Shown here in pieces: positions 18,771 through 28,081 of a stretch of 43,162 bases of DNA. The number at the start of each line of letters is the position of its first letter. The first letter of the stretch is position 1. Under the pieces are notes generated by a model. It worked only from the letters and a program-made list of their open reading frames with translations. It made no database searches and was not told the DNA's origin. The position numbers and the translations under genes are program-made. Origin of the DNA: Paracoccaceae bacterium (GTDB lineage Bacteria; Pseudomonadota; Alphaproteobacteria; Rhodobacterales; Rhodobacteraceae); contig PWZT01000094.1 in assembly GCA_003567315.1 (NCBI GenBank), positions 1 through 43,162 of the forward strand, given 5' to 3'.

Positions 18771-19229
18771 ATGAAGCTTTCGACAAAAGGGCGCTATGCC
18801 ATGATCGCCCTGGTTGATCTGGCGCAGGCACCGGAGGGATCGTTGGTGTCGCTCAACGAGATTTCAGGGCGTCAGCAGGTGTCGCTGGCCTATCTGGAAC
18901 AGCTTTTCGTGAAGCTTCGCCGCGCAGGGCTGGTGGACTCTGTGCGCGGGCCGGGCGGGGGCTATCGTCTGGCGCGGCCCGCAGAGGCCATTCGCGTCTC
19001 TGAAGTGCTGGAGGCTGTCGAGGAGACGGTCAGCGCAATGCACAAAGGCGCGGGCGTGAAAGGGGCGCTCTCTGGTTCCAAGGCGCAGTCGATGACAAAC
19101 CGGCTGTGGGAGAGCCTGTCGGCGCATGTCTATGTCTTCCTGCACCAGACGCGGCTCTCGGATGTCGCGCAGAACGCGCTGACACCGTGCCCAGCCGTGC
19201 CCAACCTGTTCGAGGTGGTGGACGAATGA
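18771..19229 (+). CDS. iscR: Rrf2 family regulator IscR
   Basis: A 152-residue winged-helix regulator and first gene of the suf operon. It begins MKLSTKGRYAMIALVDLA, and the recognition part SLAYLEQLFVKLRRAGLVDSVRGPGGGYRLAR is classic Rrf2. The three cysteines that hold the 2Fe-2S cluster in E. coli IscR (C92, C98, C104) are absent; that loop reads HKGAGVKGALSGSKAQ. The only cysteine is C140 near the C-terminus. Rhodobacter sphaeroides IscR is known to share this unusual single-cysteine arrangement and to repress iron-sulfur genes, so the role is probably the same. The start is set by the family N-terminus. Confidence 0.93.
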   Translation: MKLSTKGRYAMIALVDLAQAPEGSLVSLNEISGRQQVSLAYLEQLFVKLRRAGLVDSVRGPGGGYRLARPAEAIRVSEVLEAVEETVSAMHKGAGVKGALSGSKAQSMTNRLWESLSAHVYVFLHQTRLSDVAQNALTPCPAVPNLFEVVDE

Positions 19230-19281
19230 CATTGTTTTGGCGCGCTTGTGGGGTGTCTTGCGCCGCTGGGAGAAGCGGGCA

Positions 19282-20328
19282 ATGAGCGCACGCGTCTATC
19301 TTGACCACAACGCGACGGCCCCGCTGCGCCCCGAAGCGCGGGCGGCGATGGGCGATGCGATGGAGGTCGTCGGCAACCCGTCCTCTGTCCATGCCGAGGG
19401 GCGCAAGGCGCGCGGTCTGGTTGAGCGCGCGCGGGCGCAGGTGGCTGCGGCGCTGGGTGCGGACGGGGCCGACATTGTCTTTACGTCCGGCGCGACCGAG
19501 GCCGCGGCGCTGGCGCTGGCCGGACGCGGGCTGAAAGGGGCGGCCATCGAGCATGATGCTGTGCGCGCCTGGATCGATGAGAGCCTGGCCGTGGATGCGA
19601 CAGGGCGTGTGCAGGTGGACGTGCCTGCGCAGGCCACATTGCAACTGGCAAATTCCGAAACCGGCGTGGTGCAGGATTTGCCCGACGGGCTGGCCGTGAG
19701 CGATCTGACGCAAGGCTTCGGCAAGCTGCCTTTCGCCTTCAACTGGCTGGGGGTGGAGATGGGGTTCGTCTCGGCTCACAAGCTCGGCGGGCCCAAAGGC
19801 ATTGGCGCGCTGGTCATGCGGCGCGGCACGGATCTGGCCGCGCAGATCCGCGGCGGCGGGCAGGAGATGGGGCGGCGCGCGGGCACCGAGAACATCATCG
19901 GGATCGCGGGTTTCGGCGCAGCGGCAGAAGCGGCCGCGAAAGATCTTGCCGACGGGGTCTGGAATTCTGTATCTGAAATTAGAAATATTCTAGAAATGGC
20001 TCTGGACGCTGAGGCAAGCAAGACTATTTTTGTCGGGAAAGGCGCGCAGCGTTTGCCCAACACGATCTGCCTGGTGACGCCCGGTTGGAAGGGCGAGACG
20101 CAGGTGATGCAGATGGATCTCGCGGGCTGTGCCATCTCGGCGGGGTCGGCCTGTTCTTCGGGCAAGGTCCGGGCATCGACTGTGCTGGAGGCCATGGGCT
20201 TCGACACGCGCGCTGCGGCCAGTGCAATCCGCGTCTCGCTGGGGCCGGAGACACGCGAGGAAGATGTGCTGCGTTTCGCCGAGGCGTGGCTCAAGGAATA
20301 CAGACGGTTCGCGGCGCGGGCCGCATGA
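19282..20328 (+). CDS. iscS: Cysteine desulfurase, IscS/NifS type
   Basis: A 348-residue PLP enzyme that takes sulfur from cysteine for Fe-S cluster assembly. The N-terminus YLDHNATAPLRPEAR is family-typical. The PLP lysine is K167 in SAHKLGGPKG, and the persulfide-forming cysteine is C291 in SAGSACSSGKV. It is shorter than E. coli IscS and resembles the compact class I desulfurases of rhodobacteral suf operons. The ATG at 19282 has GGGAG upstream; an earlier in-frame start at 19237 is possible. It sits between iscR and sufB. Codons around 19970-20000 are unusually AT-rich for the gene and contain an Irr-like palindrome. Confidence 0.93.
   Translation: MSARVYLDHNATAPLRPEARAAMGDAMEVVGNPSSVHAEGRKARGLVERARAQVAAALGADGADIVFTSGATEAAALALAGRGLKGAAIEHDAVRAWIDESLAVDATGRVQVDVPAQATLQLANSETGVVQDLPDGLAVSDLTQGFGKLPFAFNWLGVEMGFVSAHKLGGPKGIGALVMRRGTDLAAQIRGGGQEMGRRAGTENIIGIAGFGAAAEAAAKDLADGVWNSVSEIRNILEMALDAEASKTIFVGKGAQRLPNTICLVTPGWKGETQVMQMDLAGCAISAGSACSSGKVRASTVLEAMGFDTRAAASAIRVSLGPETREEDVLRFAEAWLKEYRRFAARAA
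19978..19994 (+). promoter_or_regulatory. Irr/ICE-like sequence inside iscS
   Basis: ATTAGAAATATTCTAGA matches TTTAGAA-N3-TTCTAAA at 12 of 14 defined positions. It lies within the iscS coding sequence, about 380 bp before sufB, in a short AT-rich patch of an otherwise GC-rich gene. It may be a secondary Irr site or may simply follow from the encoded residues EIRNILEM. Confidence 0.3.
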
Positions 20329-20372
20329 GATCAAGGCGCCCGTGACCGGGCCAGACAGGAGAAGGAAAGCAG

Positions 20373-21884
20373 ATGGCGGCATTGGATGATGTGCAATTGC
20401 GCGACGGCGTGGATCGCGAGACGGTCGAGACTGTTCAATCCATGGCCGATTCCTACAAGCATGGCTGGGAAACCGATATCGAGATGGAATTCGCCCCGAA
20501 AGGGCTGAACGAAGATATCGTGCGGCTGATCTCGGAGAAGAACAACGAGCCCGAATGGCTGCTGCAATGGCGGCTGGATGCCTATCGGCGCTGGCTGACG
20601 ATGGAGAGCCCCGACTGGGCGATGCTGGACATCCCGATGATCGACTATCAGGAGCAGTATTACTACGCCAAGCCCAAGTCGATGGTGGAAAAGCCCAAAT
20701 CGCTCGATGAGGTCGATCCCAAGCTGCTGGAAACCTACGAGAAACTCGGGATTCCGCTGAAAGAACAGATGGTTCTGGCCGGGGTTGAAGGTGCCGATGA
20801 GGGCCGGAAAGTGGCCGTTGACGCCGTGTTCGACTCGGTGAGCGTGGGCACGACCTTCAAGAAAGAACTCGCTGAAGCAGGCGTGATCTTCTGCTCGATC
20901 TCGGAGGCCGTGCAAGAGCATCCGGAGCTGGTGAAGAAGTATCTCGGCTCGGTCGTGCCGCAGAATGACAATTACTTCGCGGCGCTGAATTCGGCGGTCT
21001 TCTCTGACGGCTCTTTCGTCTATATCCCGGCGGGCGTGCGCTGCCCGATGGAGCTGTCGACCTATTTCCGCATCAATGCCGAGAATACGGGCCAGTTCGA
21101 GCGCACGCTGATCGTGGCCGAGAAGGGCTCTTATGTCAGCTATCTGGAGGGCTGCACCGCGCCCAAGCGCGACGAGAACCAGTTGCACGCGGCTGTCGTG
21201 GAAATCGTGGTGCTGGAAGACGCGGAAGTGAAATATTCGACCGTGCAAAACTGGTTCCCTGGCGATGAGAATGGCAAGGGCGGGATCTACAACTTCGTCA
21301 CAAAACGCGCCGATTGCCGCGAGGCGCGCGCGAAATGCATGTGGACGCAGGTCGAGACCGGTAGTGCCATCACATGGAAATACCCGTCCTGCATACTGCG
21401 CGGGGATGACAGTCAGGGCGAGTTCTACTCGATCGCCATCGCAAATAACTGGCAGCAGGCCGATACGGGCACGAAAATGGTGCATCTGGGCAAGAACACG
21501 CGTTCGCGGATCGTCTCCAAGGGGATCAGCGCGGGGCAGGCGCAGAACACCTATCGCGGGCTGGTGTCGATGCACCCCAAGGCGAAGGATAGCCGCAACT
21601 ACACGCAATGCGACTCGCTTCTGATCGGCGACAAATGCGGAGCGCATACAGTGCCGTATATCGAGGTGAAGAATTCCTCCTCGCGCGTGGAGCATGAGGC
21701 GACGACCTCCAAGGTGGATGACGACCAGCTTTTCTACTGCCGCCAGCGCGGCATGGATGAGGAAGAAGCCGTCGCACTGGTGGTCAACGGGTTCTGCAAG
21801 GAAGTCTTGCAGGAGCTGCCGATGGAATTTGCGATGGAAGCCCAGGCGCTTGTGGCGATTTCGCTGGAAGGGTCCGTGGGGTAA
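20373..21884 (+). CDS. sufB: Fe-S cluster assembly scaffold protein SufB
   Basis: A 503-residue SufB, the scaffold that with SufC and SufD assembles Fe-S clusters on the SufBC2D complex. Recognisable blocks are [18 protein letters not shown], the beta-helix core ([40 protein letters not shown]), and the C-terminal [21 protein letters not shown]. Several conserved cysteines are present, including the one in EGCTAP. The ATG at 20373 follows an AGGAGAAGG site. Its TAA stop shares one base with the ATG of the next gene. Confidence 0.98.
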   Translation: MAALDDVQLRDGVDRETVETVQSMADSYKHGWETDIEMEFAPKGLNEDIVRLISEKNNEPEWLLQWRLDAYRRWLTMESPDWAMLDIPMIDYQEQYYYAKPKSMVEKPKSLDEVDPKLLETYEKLGIPLKEQMVLAGVEGADEGRKVAVDAVFDSVSVGTTFKKELAEAGVIFCSISEAVQEHPELVKKYLGSVVPQNDNYFAALNSAVFSDGSFVYIPAGVRCPMELSTYFRINAENTGQFERTLIVAEKGSYVSYLEGCTAPKRDENQLHAAVVEIVVLEDAEVKYSTVQNWFPGDENGKGGIYNFVTKRADCREARAKCMWTQVETGSAITWKYPSCILRGDDSQGEFYSIAIANNWQQADTGTKMVHLGKNTRSRIVSKGISAGQAQNTYRGLVSMHPKAKDSRNYTQCDSLLIGDKCGAHTVPYIEVKNSSSRVEHEATTSKVDDDQLFYCRQRGMDEEEAVALVVNGFCKEVLQELPMEFAMEAQALVAISLEGSVG

Positions 21885-22117
21885 TGACCGGCACGTTTGC
21901 CACGCTCTGGGGCGATGTGAAGCGCGGGGTCGATGCGCCGCTGCGGCTGTTGATGCTCGGGATGCTGGCGGCCTTCGTGATCTCGCTGCCGATCACGGTA
22001 GCGCTGAACTTCGTGGGCTTGCTGGCCTCCGGGTTCCTCTATGCCTTGACCGGGGCGATCCACGCGCTGGCGACCTTCTGGTTCGCCGGGTGGATGGTGC
22101 GGACGGGAAGAGGCTGA
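21884..22117 (+). CDS. Small two-helix membrane protein within the suf operon
   Basis: A 77-residue protein. After a short amphipathic N-terminus ([20 protein letters not shown]), two hydrophobic segments are visible, about residues 22-44 and 47-70. The start ATG shares its first base with the sufB stop, so translation is coupled. I do not recognise a family. Its place between sufB and sufC suggests an operon-linked role, possibly linked to the YIP1 membrane proteins further down, but no function can be read. Confidence 0.75.
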   Translation: MTGTFATLWGDVKRGVDAPLRLLMLGMLAAFVISLPITVALNFVGLLASGFLYALTGAIHALATFWFAGWMVRTGRG

Positions 22118-22166
22118 ATTATAAATGCGGCGTCACGCTGCGCGACATCAGTTACAGGAAAGAAAA

Positions 22167-22928
22167 ATGCTGGAAATCAAGAACCTGCACTGCGAACTTG
22201 AAGAAGACTCTGAGGTAAAGATTCTCAACGGCCTGTCGCTGACGGTCAATCCGGGTGAAGTCCATGCGATCATGGGGCCGAACGGATCGGGCAAGTCGAC
22301 GCTGTCCTATGTGCTCTCTGGCCGCGACGGCTATGAGGTGACCGAGGGCAGCGCGACGCTCGAAGGTGCCGATCTGCTGGATATGGAGCCCGAAGAGCGT
22401 GCTGCCGCAGGGCTGTTCCTTGCCTTCCAATACCCGGTCGAAATTCCGGGTGTGGGCAACATGACCTTCCTGCGCACCGCCGTGAACGCACAGCGCAAGG
22501 CGCGCGGGATGGAGGAGTTGTCGGCAGGCGAGTTCCTCAAGCTGGTGCGCGCCAAGGCCAAGGAGTTGCAGATCGATCCCGATATGCTCAAGCGCCCGGT
22601 CAATGTGGGCTTCTCGGGCGGCGAGAAAAAGCGCAACGAAATCCTGCAGATGGCGATGCTGGAGCCCAAGATGTGCATCCTCGATGAGACCGACTCGGGG
22701 TTGGATGTTGATGCGATGAAGCTTGTCTCCGACGGCGTGAACGCGCTGCGCGATGCCGAGCGGTCTTTCCTGGTCATCACGCATTATCAACGGCTTCTGA
22801 ACCATATCAAGCCCGATGTCGTGCACATCATGTCCGAGGGTCGGATCATCAAGACCGGCGGGCCGGAGTTGGCGCTCGAGGTCGAAGAGAACGGTTATGG
22901 CGATCTGCTGGCGGAGGCGCAGGCATGA
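22167..22928 (+). CDS. sufC: Fe-S cluster assembly ATPase SufC
   Basis: A 253-residue ABC-type ATPase that drives conformational change in the SufBCD complex. Walker A is GPNGSGKST at residues 37-45, the signature is FSGGEKKR, Walker B is MCILDETDSGLD (SufC-specific), and the switch histidine is in VITHYQRLL. There is no membrane domain, as expected. The ATG at 22167 is preceded by AGGAA; an upstream in-frame start exists but is weak. It overlaps sufD by 4 bp (ATGA). Confidence 0.98.
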   Translation: MLEIKNLHCELEEDSEVKILNGLSLTVNPGEVHAIMGPNGSGKSTLSYVLSGRDGYEVTEGSATLEGADLLDMEPEERAAAGLFLAFQYPVEIPGVGNMTFLRTAVNAQRKARGMEELSAGEFLKLVRAKAKELQIDPDMLKRPVNVGFSGGEKKRNEILQMAMLEPKMCILDETDSGLDVDAMKLVSDGVNALRDAERSFLVITHYQRLLNHIKPDVVHIMSEGRIIKTGGPELALEVEENGYGDLLAEAQA

Positions 22929-24223
22929 TGCCGAGAGCGAAACTGAAAGCCCGGAAGGTTGAGGCGGCGGAGGCGCTGGTCGGTGCCCGGCCCTTGCCGG
23001 AGAGCAATGTCTGGATGCGCCGGGCACGCGAGGCCGCGCATGCCCGCGTGCTCGACATGGGGCTGCCGACCAAGCGCGATGAATACTGGCGTTTCACCGA
23101 TCCGCGCCGCCTGACAGCCGCCGAAGCCGAGGCGGGCAAGCTGCACGACACCCAGGGCGAAGCGCCGGTTTTCGATGCCTTCGACCGGCTGAAGATCGTT
23201 TTCACCAATGGGGTGTTCGATGCTGAGGCCTCCGACGCGCTGGAGATGGATGGGGTAGAGATCGCGCCACTTGCCGAGGCAGCAGCAGCCGATCTGCACT
23301 GGGCTCGCGACATTTATGGCGTGCTGGAGCAGCGCGGCCAAAACCCGGTCGAGCGACCGCTGGCGAGTCTGAACACCGCATATGCGCGCGAGGGCATGTT
23401 CATTCGTGTCACCGGCAACCCCGAGCGCCCGATTTCGCTGATCTACAATCGCAGCGCGGAAGATGGCGATGCGATTGTGCATCATGTGATCCGTGTTGAA
23501 GCCGGGGCAGAAGTGACAATTCTGGAGAACGGGCCTGTGGCGGCACGCTTCAATCAGGTCATGGAAGCCGATATCGCCGAGGGCGCCACACTGCACCACA
23601 TCCGCGCGCAGGGCCGCGACCATGAGCGGGCCGGGACAGCGCATCTCTTCGCGCGGCTTGGGGCTGAGGCGCAGCTAAAATCCTTCACGCTGACCGCAAA
23701 CGGCTCGCTGATCCGCAATGAGGCCGTGATCTGGCTTGATGGTGCCGATGGCTCGGCCCATATCGCGGGCGCGACCGTGGGCGACGGCGCGTTCCATCAT
23801 GATGACACTGTGTTCATCAACCATGCCGCGCCGCGCTGCGAGAGCCGTCAGGTGTTCAAGAAAGTGCTGCGGCATGGTGCGGTAGGCGTGTTTCAGGGCA
23901 AGATCCTCGTCGATCAGGTGGCACAGCTTACCGATGGCTATCAGATCAGCCAGGCGCTGCTGCTGGACGAAGATGCGCAGTTTCTCGCCAAGCCGGAACT
24001 CGAGATCTATGCCGATGACGTGCAATGCAGCCATGGCTCCACCTCGGGCGAGATCGACAAGAGCCAGCTTTTCTATCTGCGCACACGCGGCGTTGCCGAG
24101 GATGAAGCGAAGCTGTTGCTGGTGTTGGCTTTCCTGGCCGAAGCGCTCGAGGAAATCGCCGATCAGGGCTTTGCAGATGACCTGCGCGACCGGCTGGAAG
24201 CCTGGCTCAAGCGGCGCGGCTGA
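22925..24223 (+). CDS. sufD: Fe-S cluster assembly protein SufD
   Basis: A 432-residue SufD, the SufB partner in the SufBC2D scaffold. The N-terminal helical part (GLPTKRDEYWRFTDPRRL) and the C-terminal beta-helix part with CSHGSTSGEIDKSQLFYLRTRG are typical; the latter carries the conserved histidine and the F-Y/L-RSRG-like end. The start overlaps sufC by 4 bp, indicating coupled synthesis. A 21-bp gap leads to the first YIP1 gene. Confidence 0.97.
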   Translation: MMPRAKLKARKVEAAEALVGARPLPESNVWMRRAREAAHARVLDMGLPTKRDEYWRFTDPRRLTAAEAEAGKLHDTQGEAPVFDAFDRLKIVFTNGVFDAEASDALEMDGVEIAPLAEAAAADLHWARDIYGVLEQRGQNPVERPLASLNTAYAREGMFIRVTGNPERPISLIYNRSAEDGDAIVHHVIRVEAGAEVTILENGPVAARFNQVMEADIAEGATLHHIRAQGRDHERAGTAHLFARLGAEAQLKSFTLTANGSLIRNEAVIWLDGADGSAHIAGATVGDGAFHHDDTVFINHAAPRCESRQVFKKVLRHGAVGVFQGKILVDQVAQLTDGYQISQALLLDEDAQFLAKPELEIYADDVQCSHGSTSGEIDKSQLFYLRTRGVAEDEAKLLLVLAFLAEALEEIADQGFADDLRDRLEAWLKRRG

Positions 24224-24244
24224 GCAGCGCGCGCGGGAGAAGTC

Positions 24245-24742
24245 ATGTCGGTCGTGCGCAATATCATTCGCAGCTATCGCGCGCCGCGTGCAGTCATCTC
24301 GGACTTGGTTGCGCGCGGCACTGGTGAGCCGCAAATACTCTTCTACGGTGTGCTGGCGTGCGGCCTGATCTTCGTTGCGCAATGGCCCGGGCTGTCACGC
24401 GCGGCAACGCTCGACCCGTCCATCACCTTCGAGCAGCGCATGGGCGGGGCTCTGTTCGGGATCATGTTCATGCTGCCCCTGCTGCTCTACGGGCTGGCCG
24501 GGCTGATCCAGCTTGGCCTGCGTTTGGCCAAAGGGCCAGTGGCAGGGCTGCATGTGCGGCTGGTGTTGTTCTGGTCGCTGCTGGCGGTCACACCGCTGAT
24601 GCTGGTGCAAGGTGGATTGACCGGTTTTGTTGGCGCAAGCCCCGGAGTGTCAGCTTTCGGGTTTGTGGTGCTGGCGGTCTTTCTCTACATACTTGGCGCG
24701 GGGCTTCGCGAAGTGCTGCATTTGCGTGCGCGCGAGGCCTGA
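24245..24742 (+). CDS. YIP1-family integral membrane protein (first copy)
   Basis: A 165-residue protein with about four to five hydrophobic segments, spaced as in YIP1 (Pfam Yip1) proteins. The N-terminus MSVVRNIIRSYRAPRAVISDL fits the helix before the membrane domain. No catalytic motif is visible. It follows sufD by 21 bp and precedes a second member of the same group. In eukaryotes Yip1 proteins act in membrane traffic; the bacterial role is unknown. Confidence 0.75.
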   Translation: MSVVRNIIRSYRAPRAVISDLVARGTGEPQILFYGVLACGLIFVAQWPGLSRAATLDPSITFEQRMGGALFGIMFMLPLLLYGLAGLIQLGLRLAKGPVAGLHVRLVLFWSLLAVTPLMLVQGGLTGFVGASPGVSAFGFVVLAVFLYILGAGLREVLHLRAREA

Positions 24743-24770
24743 GCGAAGACCGGCCAGAAGGGTTATGATC

Positions 24771-25343
24771 ATGGAACTGAACCTCGCTACTGTCAGCGCG
24801 CTGGTGCGCCTGTCCTTGACGCGCCCGCGCGAGGCGGCGGAACGGATACTTGGCCTTAATGTCCCGGATGATGCGCGCTGGCTGGGCTTTGTCATCGTGG
24901 TCGTGCTCTCTGTTCTGATCGGCCAGGCCTCCGTTCTGTTGATGGGTGAAGATGGCTTCCAGGGCGGCATGCTCTTCATGGCGATGTTCCAGACAATGAT
25001 CCTGCTGGGGATGGTGGTGGCCGTTCAGGGTATCGGTCGCGCGCTTGGGGGAACCGGCACTTTCCCTGACACGCTTTTGTTGATCGCGTGGCTGCAATTC
25101 GTGATGCTGGTGTTCCAGCTCATCCAGATCGTGGCGCTTGTTATCATTCCGCCATTATTTGGTTTGATTACAATAGGCGCGCTGGTTTTCTTCATGTGGA
25201 TGCTGACAAACTTCATCATGGCGCTACATGGTTTCACATCGGCCATGAAGGTATTGGTTGGCATCATTTTTTCGTTTTTCGGAATGGCGTTTGTTCTGGC
25301 CCTTCTGCTGGGTTTGTTCGGACTTGCGCCAGGTGGGGTATAG
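24771..25343 (+). CDS. YIP1-family integral membrane protein (second copy)
   Basis: A 190-residue membrane protein. A short soluble start (MELNLATVSALVRLSLTRPR) carries the AAERILGLNVP motif typical of bacterial YIP1 proteins. About five hydrophobic segments follow, with GIGRALGGTGTFPDTLLLIAW as the conserved loop. The ATG at 24771 is preferred over that at 24765 because AGAAGGG lies 8 bases before it. It ends two bases before sufS and is therefore deeply embedded in the suf operon. Confidence 0.82.
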   Translation: MELNLATVSALVRLSLTRPREAAERILGLNVPDDARWLGFVIVVVLSVLIGQASVLLMGEDGFQGGMLFMAMFQTMILLGMVVAVQGIGRALGGTGTFPDTLLLIAWLQFVMLVFQLIQIVALVIIPPLFGLITIGALVFFMWMLTNFIMALHGFTSAMKVLVGIIFSFFGMAFVLALLLGLFGLAPGGV

Positions 25344-25345
25344 GC

Positions 25346-26566
25346 ATGTTCGACATCGAGCGCGTGCGCGGTGATTTTCCGATCCTCGAGCGTGAGGTGA
25401 ACGGGAAACCGCTGGTCTATCTCGACAATGGCGCGTCGGCCCAGAAGCCGCGCGCCGTGATAGATGCCGTGACCCGCGCCTATGCCGAGGAGTATTCCAA
25501 TGTGCATCGTGGACTGCACTATCTGTCAAATCTCGCGACCGACAAATATGAGGCCGTACGCGGAAAGTTGCAGCGCTTTCTGAATGCAGCGCATGAAGAT
25601 GAGATCATCTATACCACCGGCACGACGATGGGGATAAATCTGGTCGCCTATGGCTGGGCCATGCCACGGTTCGAGCCCGGGGACGAAATCGTGCTGTCGA
25701 TCATGGAGCATCACGCAAATATCGTGCCGTGGCATTTTCTGCGCGAACGGCAGGGGGTCGTGATCAAATGGGTGGATTGCGCTCCGGATGGCAGCCTTGA
25801 TCCGCAGGCGGTGATCGACGCGATTGGACCGCAGACGAGACTGGTGGCGCTCACGCATATGTCCAATGTGCTCGGCACTGTCGTTGATGTCGGCGCGGTG
25901 TGCGCGGCGGCGCGGGCGCAAGGCGTGCCGGTCCTGGTCGATGGCAGCCAGGCGGCCGTGCACATGCCTGTGGATGTGCAGGCGATCGGCTGCGATTTCT
26001 ACGCGGTCACGGGCCACAAGCTTTACGGCCCGTCCGCGTCAGGTGCGATCTATATCAATCGCGCGCGGCAGGCGGAGATGCGCCCCTTCCTGGGCGGGGG
26101 CGACATGATCCGCGAGGTCACGCGCGACACCGTCACCTATAACGACCCGCCGCACAAGTTCGAGGCCGGCACGCCGGGCATCGTGCAGCAGATCGGGCTG
26201 GGTGTGGCCATCGATTACATGATGAGTATCGGCATGGAGGCTATCGCGGCGCATGAGGCGGATCTGCGTGACTACGCGCAATCGCGGTTGGCGGGGCTGA
26301 ACTGGCTGAATGTGCAGGGCACCGCGCCGGGCAAGGGCGCGATTTTCAGCTTCACGCTGGAAGGGGCGGCCCATGCGCATGACATCTCGACAGTGCTCGA
26401 CAAGAAGGGCATCGCGGTCCGCGCGGGCCAGCACTGTGCGGCGCCCTTGATGGATCATATGGGCCTCTCAGCCACCTGCCGCGCGTCATTCGCGATGTAT
26501 AATACGCGCGCCGAAGTGGACAAATTGGTCGAGGGGTTGGAGCTCTGCCATGAGCTTTTCGCCTGA
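25346..26566 (+). CDS. sufS: Cysteine desulfurase SufS
   Basis: A 406-residue class II cysteine desulfurase that supplies sulfur to the SUF system. The PLP lysine is K225 in [12 protein letters not shown], and the active cysteine is C364 in [11 protein letters not shown]. Other typical blocks are [24 protein letters not shown] and EHHANIVPW. The start is set by AGGTGGGG before the ATG, two bases after the second YIP1 gene. It is the last gene of the operon here: no sufA, sufT or sufE follows, and 48 bp later a tRNA gene begins. This operon thus has two desulfurases, iscS and sufS. Confidence 0.97.
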   Translation: MFDIERVRGDFPILEREVNGKPLVYLDNGASAQKPRAVIDAVTRAYAEEYSNVHRGLHYLSNLATDKYEAVRGKLQRFLNAAHEDEIIYTTGTTMGINLVAYGWAMPRFEPGDEIVLSIMEHHANIVPWHFLRERQGVVIKWVDCAPDGSLDPQAVIDAIGPQTRLVALTHMSNVLGTVVDVGAVCAAARAQGVPVLVDGSQAAVHMPVDVQAIGCDFYAVTGHKLYGPSASGAIYINRARQAEMRPFLGGGDMIREVTRDTVTYNDPPHKFEAGTPGIVQQIGLGVAIDYMMSIGMEAIAAHEADLRDYAQSRLAGLNWLNVQGTAPGKGAIFSFTLEGAAHAHDISTVLDKKGIAVRAGQHCAAPLMDHMGLSATCRASFAMYNTRAEVDKLVEGLELCHELFA

Positions 26567-26614
26567 AATGGGTGATTGCATCGCCCTTGGCCGCCGAGTA
26601 TAGACAGGGCTGCT

Positions 26615-26691
<77 letters not shown>

Positions 26692-26713
26692 TTTTCCGCT
26701 ACAGTTCAGACAG

Positions 26714-27625
26714 TTACAGCGTGTCCAGCTCCAGCGCGGGCAGCTTCGCCTCCAGCTCGCGGCGCTTGGGCTCGTATTGCTCCGGCAGCTTCAGCTTCAG
26801 CCCCAGCTTGTCCTGCGGCTCATCGACATCAAAGCCCGGCGCGTCTGTGGCGATCTCGAACAGCACACCGCCCGGCTCGCGGAAATAGATGGCCTTGAAA
26901 TACTGACGGTCCCGCACGCCGGTGACATCAAGCCCGCGCGCGAGCAACATTTCGCGCAGCGCCTGCTGATGCGCCGCGTCGCGCGCGCGAAAGGCGACAT
27001 GGTGGATCGTGCCGGGGCCGGGGCGCGCCTGTTGGGGGGTGTCGGAGACCCAGAGATCGACAATGCGCGCCGGGGCGTCGCCGGGCAGGGTGAAGCGATG
27101 GCGTGTGCCGCCGTCGCCGCGCTCCTGACCTGTTGGCGCATAGCCGAAAATCTCGGTCAGGATAGCGGCTGTGGGTGCGGCGTCAGGCACCCAGAGTGTG
27201 ACGGAATGGAACTCGCCCCAGGCGTGGTCCTCTTCATACGCGATCATCTCGAAGTGCTGGCCGTGCGGGTCGCGCAGGGACAAAACCTCCTGCCCGAAAC
27301 GCGTCGAGATCGTGCCATTCAGCCGGGCTTCCCATTGCGCGAGGCTTTCGGGCGGGGCGGCATAGGCGAAGGCGAGTGCCGCGCCTTCGCCGGGCGTGCC
27401 CTTGCTCCTCTCTTCGCGATTGAAGAAGGTCAGCACCGAGCCCGGCCGGGCATGCTGCGCGCCGTAATAGAGGTGGTACATTGACGGGGCGTCGAAATTG
27501 ACGGTCTGCTTGATCAGACGCGTGCGCAGGGTCTTGGTGTAGAAATCGAGATTCTCCTGCGCCGGGCCGGAAATTGCGGTGATATGGTGCAGCCCGTCGA
27601 TCGGGGTTGGATTGGGGGTGCTCAT
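26714..27625 (-). CDS. VOC superfamily ring-cleaving dioxygenase-like protein
   Basis: A 303-residue protein with two vicinal-oxygen-chelate modules in tandem. It starts GLHHITAISGPAQENLDFYT and shows VNFDAPSMYHLYYG in the first module, the second with TIHHVAFRARD and YFKAIYFREPGGVLFEIATD. Metal-ligand histidines and the glutamate in VLFEIA are present. It fits the MhqO/PcpA-like ring-cleaving dioxygenase group that acts on hydroquinones. GGAGG precedes the ATG at 27625. No other aromatic degradation gene is near, so a detoxifying role is as likely as catabolism. Confidence 0.88.
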   Translation of the reverse strand: MSTPNPTPIDGLHHITAISGPAQENLDFYTKTLRTRLIKQTVNFDAPSMYHLYYGAQHARPGSVLTFFNREERSKGTPGEGAALAFAYAAPPESLAQWEARLNGTISTRFGQEVLSLRDPHGQHFEMIAYEEDHAWGEFHSVTLWVPDAAPTAAILTEIFGYAPTGQERGDGGTRHRFTLPGDAPARIVDLWVSDTPQQARPGPGTIHHVAFRARDAAHQQALREMLLARGLDVTGVRDRQYFKAIYFREPGGVLFEIATDAPGFDVDEPQDKLGLKLKLPEQYEPKRRELEAKLPALELDTL

Positions 27626-27835
27626 GCCTGCCTCCTTCGCGAGTCTCTCTCCGCATATAGGGTCCGCTTCTCGATTTCCCAGACGGGTACGGCGAGGTTG
27701 GCGAAGCTCCGCTCGGGATCGTCGAAGGGAAATTCCGACAACTAGCTCAGATTCGAGCAATCTGCCGCATAATCAGTCGATTTCGCTTGGTTGATTAGCA
27801 ATGATTTCATGTGTTTAGGGCCAATCATCAACGGC

Positions 27836-28081
27836 TCACGCCACCGCACCAACCCTACCCATATCCCCACGCCCTGCGAGCAGGCCCGCGACAGAGATAT
27901 CCTCGTCCAGTGTCTCCCAATGGATGCCGAAAGGTGACAGATTAAAGGCAGCGCGCGCTGCTGCATCTGCGTGCAGCAAACGCGGAAACCATGCGAGCGG
28001 CACGCCGATGACTCGGCCATCGGACAGCCCGACCCACATCGTATCCTCGTCGAATCGCACGGTTTCAGGTGAAATATTCAT
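27836..28081 (-). CDS. DUF2442 family protein
   Basis: An 81-residue protein of the DUF2442 family: VRFDEDTMWVGLSDGRVIGV, PLAWFPRLLHAD, and the conserved end GIHWETLDEDISVAGLLAG. It overlaps the DUF4160 gene by 17 bp, and these two families are often found together as a two-gene unit resembling toxin-antitoxin modules. No biochemical activity is established for it. The start at 28081 gives the normal family length. Confidence 0.88.
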   Translation of the reverse strand: MNISPETVRFDEDTMWVGLSDGRVIGVPLAWFPRLLHADAAARAAFNLSPFGIHWETLDEDISVAGLLAGRGDMGRVGAVA

